The position numbers and the translations under genes were made by a program. Below are positions 43,550-52,100 of a DNA stretch of 64,000 bases, in pieces (position 1 is the stretch's first letter; each line of letters begins with the position of its first letter). A model generated the notes under the pieces. That model saw nothing but the letters and a program-made list of their open reading frames with translations. It searched no databases and was not told the origin of the DNA. This stretch comes from Ignavibacteriales bacterium. Its GTDB lineage: Bacteria > Bacteroidota > Ignavibacteria > Ignavibacteriales > Ignavibacteriaceae. The stretch spans positions 62,001-126,000 of the forward strand of contig JADJMD010000009.1 of NCBI GenBank assembly GCA_016709765.1. The letters are read 5' to 3'.

Positions 43550-44830
43550 TTGAAGAAAACATTTTTACTATCGTTCATTTTTATCTGTCAATTATTTGCT
43601 CAACCTGATTTTGTGGTTGAACGTGATAAAATACAGTCAGGAAAGTTTTTTAATTCTGAAGTTCATTTCTTTCCAGCTGACCAAAATTATTTAGTTTACT
43701 ATTCTTACAAAATTTCTTATTCCCAATTATTTTTTGAAAAAAAAGATGATTCATTTACTGCTGGTTTCAATGTAAAAATTGAGATAAAAGATTCGGCAGG
43801 TCATATTGTCGAAAGAGCATTTGATGACAGAAACATTACGGTTAAGGATTTTGATATCACAAATTCTAACCAAACTTATTTGCAAGGTGTTATTAATTTT
43901 AAACTACCAGAAGGCAAATATGCTTTAACAGCAATCATTTCAGATGAGATTTCCAAAAGGGAACGAAGAATTCCCCCTATCGCTTTACCGATAAAAAAAA
44001 CTGATATGATTCTTACCCCAATTGTTTTTGAACCTGATAAAAGATTATGTGATAAACTTGATTCATACATTCTTTCAAATAATTCTTCATCAATTCAATT
44101 TAACGAACCAACAAACGATCTAGTGATTCCGGTTACGGATCAACAAATAAATAACCTTACAATTACGGTACACAGGGGCGACACAGTTTTTGTTTTGGAT
44201 GAAAAAATAACTGATTTTTTCCCCGCAAATCCGGAAATAAAACTATGTGATAGTAAAATTATGATTACTCAAAGTACTGATACTGCAAATGTAAAAGTAT
44301 TTGTTGTGCGTGATTTTTCTTCAAAACTTACTGAAGGACCGATACAAATAGATATTTATCCAAACGAGATGTCCACAGAAAAACAATCTTTTGATTTAAA
44401 TGTTATCTGGATTGGAAAACCATTTTCTTTGTCTGATCCTGAAGAAGCAATAAAGTTTCTTGAAATAATTGAAACTAAGGATGTTGTTTCAAATATTCTA
44501 AGTGGTAGTGGCTCTGATATTGAAAACTTAAATAATTATTGGCGTAAACAAGATCCAACTCCTGAGACTGAATTTAACGAACTGATGAATGAGTTCTATA
44601 CACGAGTGGATTATTGTGAGATAAATTTTAAACCACTTTCTGGTAACGGTGGCGCAAAATCAGATCGTGGCAGAACTTATATTAAGTTTGGACCTCCTGA
44701 AACAGTTGATCGATACACTGATAATAATGATAAAGTTCTTGAAAGCTGGACTTATAAAAAGAATCAACGAAAATTTGTTTTTGTTGATAAGGATGGAACA
44801 GGTAAATTTACTTTAGCGAACGGACAATGA
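43550..44830 (+). CDS. GWxTD domain protein
   Basis: A 426-residue exported protein with signal peptide (about 1-18, ending L-F-A-Q). The body is beta-rich; the C-terminal 130 residues match the GWxTD domain of Bacteroidota and Acidobacteria (N-Y-W-R-K-Q-D-P-T-P, R-V-D-Y-C-E-I-N-F, S-D-R-G-R-T-Y-I-K-F-G-P-P, E-S-W-T-Y). In this copy the G-W core reads Y-W-R-K-Q-D. Function unknown. Start is TTG at 43550; the stop overlaps pdxA (ATGA). Confidence 0.8.
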   Translation: MKKTFLLSFIFICQLFAQPDFVVERDKIQSGKFFNSEVHFFPADQNYLVYYSYKISYSQLFFEKKDDSFTAGFNVKIEIKDSAGHIVERAFDDRNITVKDFDITNSNQTYLQGVINFKLPEGKYALTAIISDEISKRERRIPPIALPIKKTDMILTPIVFEPDKRLCDKLDSYILSNNSSSIQFNEPTNDLVIPVTDQQINNLTITVHRGDTVFVLDEKITDFFPANPEIKLCDSKIMITQSTDTANVKVFVVRDFSSKLTEGPIQIDIYPNEMSTEKQSFDLNVIWIGKPFSLSDPEEAIKFLEIIETKDVVSNILSGSGSDIENLNNYWRKQDPTPETEFNELMNEFYTRVDYCEINFKPLSGNGGAKSDRGRTYIKFGPPETVDRYTDNNDKVLESWTYKKNQRKFVFVDKDGTGKFTLANGQ

Positions 44831-45831
44831 TTCGAGTTGTTTTTACTTGCGGTGATGTAAACGGTATCGGGCCTGAGATAGCATTAAAAGTATTCAATAA
44901 AATCTTAAAGAAAAAACAAACTAACCAAATTATTTTTATTTGCCCAAATAATGTTTTTGAACATTATTATCATCTTACAAAATCTTCATTCCAATTTCGC
45001 ATTGTTCAGAATAATTTATATTCTAATACACATCTAAATTTAGTTCCTCTAAAAGATGCTAGATTAAAAATTGGTTATCCAACAAAAACTTCCGGAAATA
45101 TTTCATTTCAATCAATATTAAAATCTTTGGATTTGATCAATAAAAATTATGCAGATGTTTTAGTTACATCTCCATTATCTAAGGAAGCATTTAAGCTTGC
45201 TAATATTGATTTTCCTGGACATACTGAGTTATTAGCTAATCACGAAAAAAATAAAAATAAATTTATGATGCTTTTTCTTTCAGAAAAAGTTAAAGCTGGT
45301 TTGTTAACAATTCATAAACCCATCTCAAAAGTGCCATATCTGATTACAATAGAAAAAGTTGTGAGAGCAATTGATTTATTAAATCAGACAGCAAAACAGG
45401 ATCTTAAAATTACTAGTCCTAAAATAGCTGTGTTGGGATTAAATCCACACGCGGGTGAAAACGGATTAATTGGTGATGAAGAAATAAAAATCATCAAGCC
45501 TGCAATCAAATCGTTACAAAATAAAATAAATGTAGTTGGTCCTTTTGTTCCAGATGCATTTTGGGGAGATAAATCGTACTTGAAATACGACTTAATTTTA
45601 GGAATGTATCACGACCAAATATTAATTCCATTTAAGTTACTTAACTTTAATTGTGGTGTTAACTACACTGCCGGTTTAAAGTTAATTCGTACTTCGCCTG
45701 ATCACGGAACTGCTTATGATATAGCCGGATTAAATAAAGCCTATGAATCAAGTATCCTGGAAGCTTATAAATATGCCATCAAGATATTTCAAAACAGGAA
45801 TCAATTCTTTGCATCCTCAAATACAAACTGA
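44827..45831 (+). CDS. pdxA: 4-hydroxythreonine-4-phosphate dehydrogenase
   Basis: A 334-residue NAD-dependent metal enzyme of the DXP-dependent pyridoxal phosphate pathway. Motifs: D-V-N-G-I-G-P-E-I near the start, F-P-G-H-T-E-L-L-A, G-L-N-P-H-A-G-E-N-G-L-I-G, Y-H-D-Q-I-L-I-P-F-K and R-T-S-P-D-H-G-T-A-Y-D-I-A, which hold the zinc histidines. Full length. Its 3' end overlaps the start of the methyltransferase gene. Confidence 0.94.
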   Translation: MIRVVFTCGDVNGIGPEIALKVFNKILKKKQTNQIIFICPNNVFEHYYHLTKSSFQFRIVQNNLYSNTHLNLVPLKDARLKIGYPTKTSGNISFQSILKSLDLINKNYADVLVTSPLSKEAFKLANIDFPGHTELLANHEKNKNKFMMLFLSEKVKAGLLTIHKPISKVPYLITIEKVVRAIDLLNQTAKQDLKITSPKIAVLGLNPHAGENGLIGDEEIKIIKPAIKSLQNKINVVGPFVPDAFWGDKSYLKYDLILGMYHDQILIPFKLLNFNCGVNYTAGLKLIRTSPDHGTAYDIAGLNKAYESSILEAYKYAIKIFQNRNQFFASSNTN

Positions 45832-46543
45832 TCCATATCTGCATGTAGCAAAAATCTATCCTCATCTTATGAGCTTTGTAAGTTACAAATGGTGGGCAAA
45901 GTATATTTATTCGATCACAAAGAACTCAATTGTTAAAAATCCATTTGTACTTGAACTTTCTGCCGGTAATTGTGAGTTGGCTAAACACCTTTCTAAACTT
46001 TACAAGAATTATTTGGCTACCGATATTTCAAAAAATATGCTAACCAATTCAAATTATAATTTGAATAAAGTATGCTGTGATATGACCGCAATTCCCTTCA
46101 ATAAAAAATTTGATTTAATTTTAAGTTCATTCGATAGTGTAAACTATTTATTAAGTAAAAAACGATTGCTCAAGTTCTTTAAAGAAGTTGAAAATCATCT
46201 TTCACCGGATGGAGTTTTAACTTTTGACGTTGCACTTGAAAGCAATAGTTACAAGCATCAAAAGACTGCTACAACAAAGGGAATCTCAAAAGGCATACAT
46301 TATCTCAGACAAAGTATTTTTATGCCAGCAAGTAAAATCCATAAAAATATTTTTACTATTAAATATCCAAATGGGGAAAAATATTTTGAAATCCACAAGC
46401 AAAAAATTTATTCTTACGATACTTTTTTTGAGATGGCTGAAAAATCCGAATTATATGTTGTAAATTGCTATAAAGCTTTTTCATATCAGAAAGGAAGAGC
46501 TAAATCTGATCGTGTTCAGTTTATTATGAAAAGGAAATCTTAA
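45773..46543 (+). CDS. Class I SAM-dependent methyltransferase
   Basis: A 256-residue Rossmann methyltransferase. The SAM loop is V-L-E-L-S-A-G-N-C-E-L-A; then A-T-D-I-S-K-N-M-L, a motif II-like C-C-D-M-T-A-I-P-F, and F-D-L-I-L-S-S-F-D-S-V-N-Y. The substrate is unknown. I chose ATG 45773, preceded by GGAAG, which overlaps pdxA by 59 bases in another frame; an ATG at 45743 or a TTG at 45809 is also possible. The stop overlaps the ATPase gene start. Confidence 0.8.
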   Translation: MPSRYFKTGINSLHPQIQTDPYLHVAKIYPHLMSFVSYKWWAKYIYSITKNSIVKNPFVLELSAGNCELAKHLSKLYKNYLATDISKNMLTNSNYNLNKVCCDMTAIPFNKKFDLILSSFDSVNYLLSKKRLLKFFKEVENHLSPDGVLTFDVALESNSYKHQKTATTKGISKGIHYLRQSIFMPASKIHKNIFTIKYPNGEKYFEIHKQKIYSYDTFFEMAEKSELYVVNCYKAFSYQKGRAKSDRVQFIMKRKS

Positions 46544-47217
46544 TGTTATCTGTTCAGAACATAAGTTTTAATTACGATAATCAAATTCTATTTGATAACG
46601 CAAATTTGGAACTAGGTGCTGGTGAGTTTGCTTTTCTTATCGGTAAGAGCGGTTCAGGCAAAACATCGCTTTTACAAATGATTTATATGAACTTACTTCC
46701 ACAATCTGGAATTATTAATGTTGGTAATTTTAGTTCCAAAACAATCAAGAAAAGTGAACTGCCGCTTCTAAGACGTAAAATCGGAATTGTATTCCAGGAC
46801 TTTAAATTACTTACTGATAGAAATGTTTTTGATAATCTTGCTTTTGTTTTAGAAGTTATAGCAACACCTAAAAAGGAGATCAAGAAAAAAGTAAATGCAG
46901 TATTAAATGAAGTTGGATTATCACTTAAAAGATTAAATAATCCGGAAAATCTTTCCGGTGGCGAAAAACAACGTGTTGCAATTGCAAGAGCAATATTAAA
47001 TGATCCGCTGATTATTCTTGCCGATGAACCAACAGGTAATCTTGATCCTGAAACATCTGGTGAGATTTTAGATTTACTGCAAAAAATTAATAAACGTGGG
47101 ACAGCAGTTTTGTTTGCAACTCACAATTATGATATGGTAAGAAAAGGGAATACCCGAATATTTAAAATTGAAGATAAAAAAATCCTTAAAGGATTTTTAA
47201 AACAAAAAGATCAGTGA
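46543..47217 (+). CDS. ftsE: FtsE-like ABC transporter ATPase
   Basis: A 224-residue ATPase with Walker A G-K-S-G-S-G-K-T, signature L-S-G-G-E-K-Q-R-V-A, Walker B I-I-L-A-D-E-P-T-G-N-L-D-P-E-T-S and switch His. The R-R-K-I-G-I-V-F-Q-D-F-K-L-L-T-D-R-N-V-F-D-N-L-A-F segment is typical of FtsE, which with FtsX acts in cell division and septal hydrolase activation. No ftsX-like permease follows: the next gene is convergent adk, whose end overlaps by seven bases. LolD-type is the alternative. Confidence 0.82.
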   Translation: MLSVQNISFNYDNQILFDNANLELGAGEFAFLIGKSGSGKTSLLQMIYMNLLPQSGIINVGNFSSKTIKKSELPLLRRKIGIVFQDFKLLTDRNVFDNLAFVLEVIATPKKEIKKKVNAVLNEVGLSLKRLNNPENLSGGEKQRVAIARAILNDPLIILADEPTGNLDPETSGEILDLLQKINKRGTAVLFATHNYDMVRKGNTRIFKIEDKKILKGFLKQKDQ

Positions 47218-47870
47218 TACAGGTTTCTTTCTTTCAACGAATCAACAATTTTTTTATTAACATTCTCAATAGTATCAAATCCGTTTACTTCTATTACTCG
47301 ATCTTTCTTTTCATAATATCCAAGCACCGGCATTGTTGATGAATTAAATATATCCAGCCTGTTTTTAATAACATCTTCTTTGTCATCATTTCTTAAGTAA
47401 AAACTGTTTTTAGCGCCGCAATTTGGGCATGCATCCAAACCTTCAATATCTTTGAGCTTAAATATATTGCCGCACTCTTTGCAGGCTCTTCTGTTATTTA
47501 ACCGTTTAATAATTTCTTTTTCATCCGCGGTAATATGAACCAGAATTGAATTATTTATTCCAATCTGTGTAAACAATCTATCTAAAGCTTCAGCTTGAAT
47601 TGTTGTCCGAGGAAATCCATCAAGAATAAAACCGTTTTTGCATTCATCAGAGGTAAGCTCTTCTTTAATCATTCCAATCATTAAATCATCCGGAACAAGT
47701 TCACCTTTTGCCATTATTTCACCGGCTTTTATACCAAGATCTGTCTGCTCTTTTACAGCTTTTCTTAAAATATCACCGGTTGAGATATGAGGAATCTTTA
47801 AATTGTTTGATATTATTTTTGCCTGGGTACCTTTGCCAACCCCTGGAGAGCCGAATAGAATTAAATGCAT
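47211..47870 (-). CDS. adk: Adenylate kinase (zinc-lid type)
   Basis: A 219-residue kinase balancing AMP, ADP and ATP. P-loop G-S-P-G-V-G-K-G-T at residues 7-15, D-G-F-P-R-T near residue 84, and a lid with four cysteines (C-K-E-C then C-P-N-C) that should bind zinc, as in Gram-positive adenylate kinases. The 3' end overlaps the convergent ftsE-like gene by seven bases, so the two transcripts have complementary ends. Confidence 0.96.
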   Translation of the reverse strand: MHLILFGSPGVGKGTQAKIISNNLKIPHISTGDILRKAVKEQTDLGIKAGEIMAKGELVPDDLMIGMIKEELTSDECKNGFILDGFPRTTIQAEALDRLFTQIGINNSILVHITADEKEIIKRLNNRRACKECGNIFKLKDIEGLDACPNCGAKNSFYLRNDDKEDVIKNRLDIFNSSTMPVLGYYEKKDRVIEVNGFDTIENVNKKIVDSLKERNLYH

Positions 47871-47891
47871 ATAATCTTCATTTTTTTATTG

Positions 47892-47921
47892 CAAATTAGA
47901 AGTAATTCGATTCTTAAACAA
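47892..47921 (-). promoter_or_regulatory. Possible adk promoter
   Basis: On the minus strand TTG (47921-47919), 20-base spacer, TAATTTG (47898-47892), one T short of the Bacteroidota minus-7 box, 21 bases upstream of the adk ATG. Moderate support. Confidence 0.45.
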
Positions 47922-47942
47922 GAAATTAAGAGTTCAATGAAA

Positions 47943-48416
47943 TTATTTTTTTGACTCAAGTCGCTTTTTTGCAAAGAATGATTTTAACAGATCTTCACTC
48001 TCTTGTGCAAGAATACCTGAATAGACTTTTATTTTATGATTTGTTTTCGAATTCTCCGCTAAATTATGAAGACTCCCGCAAGCACCAAACTTAGAATCAC
48101 TTGCCGCAAAATATAGATTCTCAATTCTTGATGATAAAAGTGCGCCTGTACACATTATACAAGGTTCAAGTGTTACATAAATTGAACACTCATTTAATCG
48201 CCAACTTTTTAGATGATTTGATGCTGAAGTTAATGCTATCATTTCTGCATGAGCAGTAGCATCATTAAGTTTTTCAATTTGATTGTAGCCGCGACCAATT
48301 ATTTTGTTGTTGTGGACAGCAACTGCTCCAACGGGAACTTCATCTTCTTCAAAAGCCTGTTCAGCTTCCTGGAGAGCAGCATACATAAAGCGATATATAT
48401 TTTCAGAGAAAAGCAT
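47943..48416 (-). CDS. tadA: tRNA-specific adenosine deaminase
   Basis: A 157-residue zinc deaminase that converts A34 of tRNA-Arg(ACG) to inosine. Motifs: H-A-E-M-I-A-L (zinc His and catalytic Glu) and E-P-C-I-M-C-T-G-A-L (two zinc Cys), with N-terminal V-P-V-G-A-V-A-V. I start at ATG 48416; a TTG two codons upstream lies in the T-run of a terminator-like hairpin. A tRNA-Arg gene lies just upstream on the same strand. A less specific nucleoside deaminase is possible. Confidence 0.88.
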   Translation of the reverse strand: MLFSENIYRFMYAALQEAEQAFEEDEVPVGAVAVHNNKIIGRGYNQIEKLNDATAHAEMIALTSASNHLKSWRLNECSIYVTLEPCIMCTGALLSSRIENLYFAASDSKFGACGSLHNLAENSKTNHKIKVYSGILAQESEDLLKSFFAKKRLESKK

Positions 48417-48457
48417 AAACAAAAATGTACAATCAAGTCTAAATTCTTAATTGTACA
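48417..48457 (-). terminator. Terminator-like hairpin between tRNA-Arg and tadA
   Basis: On the minus strand TGTACAATTAAG and CTTGATTGTACA form a 12-bp stem (one G-T pair) with an eight-base loop, directly followed by TTTTTGTTT and then the tadA ATG. It probably ends the tRNA transcript, but its place against the start codon could also allow attenuation of tadA. Confidence 0.7.
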
Positions 48458-48487
48458 TTGTTAATTATAAATTGTTAATTGAAAAAG

Positions 48488-48561
48488 TACGCCCGGAAGG
48501 ATTCGAACCCTCAACCCTTTGATCCGAAGTCAAATGCTCTATCCAGTTGAGCTACGGGCGC
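48488..48561 (-). tRNA. tRNA-Arg (anticodon TCG)
   Basis: A 74-base cloverleaf on the minus strand. The acceptor arm GCGCCCG pairs with CGGGCGT (last pair G-T), the D-arm holds GCTCAACTGGATAGAGC, the anticodon stem TTTGA/TCAAA encloses loop CTTCGGA with anticodon TCG, and the T-arm has GGTTCGAATCC. CCA is not encoded. It reads CGA arginine codons. Confidence 0.92.
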
Positions 48562-48650
48562 AAATACTAAACAAAATTTCTAAGACAAATATAATATTTT
48601 GTTTTTAAGAAAGCATAGAAAAATTTGATGACATTTTCGTGGGCTGTCAC

Positions 48651-48780
48651 ATTCGTGAGTATGTCCGAATACTTATGAATTATCATCCTGAATTTTATTC
48701 AGGTACTCAATTTCAAATGATACCGAAACAAGATGGGAACGACGTTTCTCGGACAGACTCCGTTTCGAGACAGCAAATGA
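48651..48780. repeat. Degenerate intergenic multi-hairpin element
   Basis: Within the 545-base gap 48562-49106 lies a non-coding stretch of short hairpins: 48651-48662 with 48669-48680 (12 bp, two G-T), perfect CCTGAAT-TTT-ATTCAGG at 48687-48703, then CGGA/TCCG around 48750. The CATCCTGAAT...ATTCAGG wording followed by ACCGAAACAAG resembles dispersed intergenic repeats common in Bacteroidota genomes. Other copies cannot be checked here. The bases at 48562-48650 and 48781-48919 are AT-rich with nothing recognised. Confidence 0.45.
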
Positions 48781-48968
48781 ATACAATCTTTTTTATTTAA
48801 AGTTTTAAAAATCTTTTAGACCTATTATAACATGAATTTATGAATTTGAATGTAAGAATAATTTCAAAGTTGTAATTTGCTAATCAACTACTCTTGTTAA
48901 GAGTCAAATATTATTTTACTTGACAATGCAATGTATTTATTGCTAATTGCAATATGAATTTAATTCTA

Positions 48969-49099
48969 CTCCGAGAATGGTAGATTTCCAAAGTAAGACC
49001 CCTAATATCCGGATGGGGATGGCCTACCACGGAGAACACCCCAAATATTCTCCCGAAGCAGAAAATCTTCAAATATTCTTTTTCAATTTTCAGAGGGAG
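48969..49099 (+). promoter_or_regulatory. Switch-like structured 5' leader
   Basis: The leader before the 49107 gene has nested complementarities: CTCCG 48969-48973 with CGGAG 49030-49034, GGTAG 48979-48983 with CTACC 49024-49028, and CCCC 48999-49002 with GGGG 49015-49018. A competing hairpin GGAGAA 49031-49036 with TTCTCC 49048-49053 excludes the outer helix. CTCCC 49050-49054 can also pair with the Shine-Dalgarno GGGAG 49095-49099. This is the layout of a translational riboswitch or thermosensor, read by eye. TTGACA at 48920-48925 may mark the promoter. Confidence 0.4.
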
Positions 49100-49106
49100 T
49101 ACTGCA

Positions 49107-52100
49107 ATGAACAAAACATACTTTATACTCGCATCCTTATTTTTTGTCTCCCAAATTTTCGCGCAGGATCAATTCACAGAAATGACCTCAATATCTTTAA
49201 CAGGAGTTGCAACTAGCAGCGTAGCCTGGGGAGATTATGATAATGATGGTGATCTTGACATTTTGCTCACTGGAGATACAGGTAGTGAACCAGTATCCAA
49301 AATATACCGGAACAACGGGGATAACACATTCACAGAACAAACATCAATTGCATTACATGGCGTTGGATCTAGTTCAGTAGCCTGGGGAGATTATGATAAT
49401 GATGGTGATCTTGACATATTGTTGACTGGATCGTCAAGCTCCGGTTATGTATCTAAAATATATCGCAATAACGGGGAAAACACATTCACAGAACAAACTG
49501 GAATATCTTTAACAGGAGTTCATAATGGTAGTGCCGCGTGGGGAGATTATGATAATGACGGTGATCTTGACATTTTGCTGACTGGAAATACTGTTGATTT
49601 GGAAGAATCTAAAATATACCGCAATAATGGAGATAACACATTCACAAAACAAACATCAATATTTCTGAGAGGAGTTTCTAATAGTAGCGTAGCGTGGGGA
49701 GATTATGATAATGATGGTAATCTTGACATATTGCTGACTGGTATTTCAAATAGCGTAAGTAAATTTACAAGTTTATATCGTAATAACGTAAATAACACAT
49801 TCACAATAGTGCCAGCATATCTTTTTCCAGTTGGTAACAGTTCAGTAGCCTGGGGTGATTATGATAATGACGGAGATCTTGACATATTGATGACTGGAAC
49901 TTCGATTGATAATGATCCAGAATCTAAAATATACAGCAATAACGGAGATAACACATTCACAGAGCAAGCTGGAATATCTTTAACAGGAGTTGCAACTAGC
50001 AGCGTAGCCTGGGGAGATTATGATAATGATGGCGATCTTGACATAATTTTAACTGGAAATACAGGGTGGGTTAATCAAACTTTACCGATATCTATAATTT
50101 ATTGCAACAATGGAGATAACACTTTCACAGAACAAACTACAACTCTAACAGGAGTTCAGAATAGTTCAGTAGCATGGGGCGATTATGATAATGATGGCGA
50201 TCTTGACATTTTACTGACTGGATTCTCAAGCTCTGGTCCAGTATCCAAAATATATCGTAACAATAATCTCACACTAAACACATTGCCTACTGCCCCAACT
50301 AACTTGTCATCAATAGCCACCTTAGACAGCGTTACTTTAAGCTGGGATAAAAGTACAGATAACGAAACACCGCAAAACGGTTTAAGATATAATTTAGTAA
50401 TTGGCACATCACCTGAAGCAGTAAATACTCTCTCACCAATGTCAGATAGAAATACAGGATACAGACGTGTAATAAATCTTGGAAATACTAACCATAGAAA
50501 TAGCTGGACTATAAAAAGATTAGAAGTAGGAACTTTTTACTGGAGTGTTCAAGCAATAGATAATAACTTTGCAGGTTCTAACTTTGCACCTACAAAAAGC
50601 TTTATATTTTGGGAACCATTCACCGAAATGACTTCAATACCTCTAGCAGGAGTATTTAGAAGCAGCGTAGCCTGGGGAGATTATGATAATGATGGTGATT
50701 TGGATATTTTGTTGACTGGAGATAAATTTAATGAATTTATATCCAAAATATACCGCAATAATGGAGATAACACATTCACAGAACAAACATCAATATCTTT
50801 ACCATTAGTTTATTGGGGCAGTGTAGCCTGGGGAGATTATGATAATGATGGTGATCTTGACATTTTGTTGACTGGAAATAAGGGTGGTCCTTTAGTATCA
50901 AAAATATACCGCAATAATGGGGATAACACATTCACAGAGCAAGTTGGAATATCTTTAACAGGAGTTTATCAGAGCAGTATAGCCTGGGGAGATTATGATA
51001 ATGATGGTGATCTAGACATATTATTAACTGGAATGACAGAGTCTCACAATCCAGTATCTAAAATATATCGCAATAACGGAGATAACTCTTTCACAGAGCA
51101 GGATGGAATTTCTTTAACAGGAGTTTTCTATAGTAGCGTAGCGTGGGGAGATTATGATAATGATGGTGATCTTGACATTTTGCTGACTGGAGGTTCAGGG
51201 TATGCTTATGTATCCAAAATATATCGCAATAACGGAGATAACACATTTTCAGAACAGACTGGAATATCTTTAATAGGAGTTTCTGATGGTAGTGCAGCCT
51301 GGGGAGATTATGATAATGATGGAGATCTAGACATATTATTAACTGGAATTCCAGAGTCTCACGTTCCAGTATCTAAAATATACCGCAACGACGGAACCAA
51401 CTCATTCGTAGAACAAACATCAATATACCTAACAGGAGTTTCTGATGGCAGCTCGGCAGCCTGGGGAGATTATGACAATGATGGTGATCTCGACATTTTG
51501 TTGACTGGATCTTCAAGTGCAGATACCGTATTCCAAATATACCGCAATAATGGGGACAACACATTCTCAGAACAAACTGGAATATCTTTTACAGGAGTTT
51601 ATGCCAGCAGTACAGCTTGGGGAGATTATGATAATGATGGTGATCTGGACATTTTGCTTACTGGAGATACTGGTGGTTTTGCTTCTATATCTAAAATATA
51701 CCGCAACAATAATCTTACACAAAACACTTTACCCGCTGTCCCCTCAAACTTGTCAGCAGTAATTAACGGAGACGATGTTACTCTAAGTTGGGATAAAAGC
51801 ACAGACAACGAAACGCCGCAGAATGGTTTAAGATATAATTTAGTAATTGGCACTGCACCAAATGCAGTTAATACATTATCACCAATGTCGGACAGATCAA
51901 CAGGCTACAGGAGGGTGATAGAACTTGGCAATACAAATCACAACAATAGCTGGACGATTAAGGGACTGGATTCAGTACAAACTTATTACTGGAGTGTACA
52001 GGCATTAGACAACTGTTTTGCTGCCTCCGGATTTGCGCAGGAACACTCTTTAAATATTACATCAATTGAAGAAGAACAGTTCAATGGGTTACCAACAGAG

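Noticed and set aside
48947..49216. Open frame of 89 codons before and into the propeller gene
   Set aside because: It runs into the signal peptide of the real gene in another frame and covers the structured leader; no family resemblance.
49170..51716. CRISPR-like or satellite repeat
   Set aside because: The repeats are in frame, about 156 bases long, lack unique spacers and encode FG-GAP blades.
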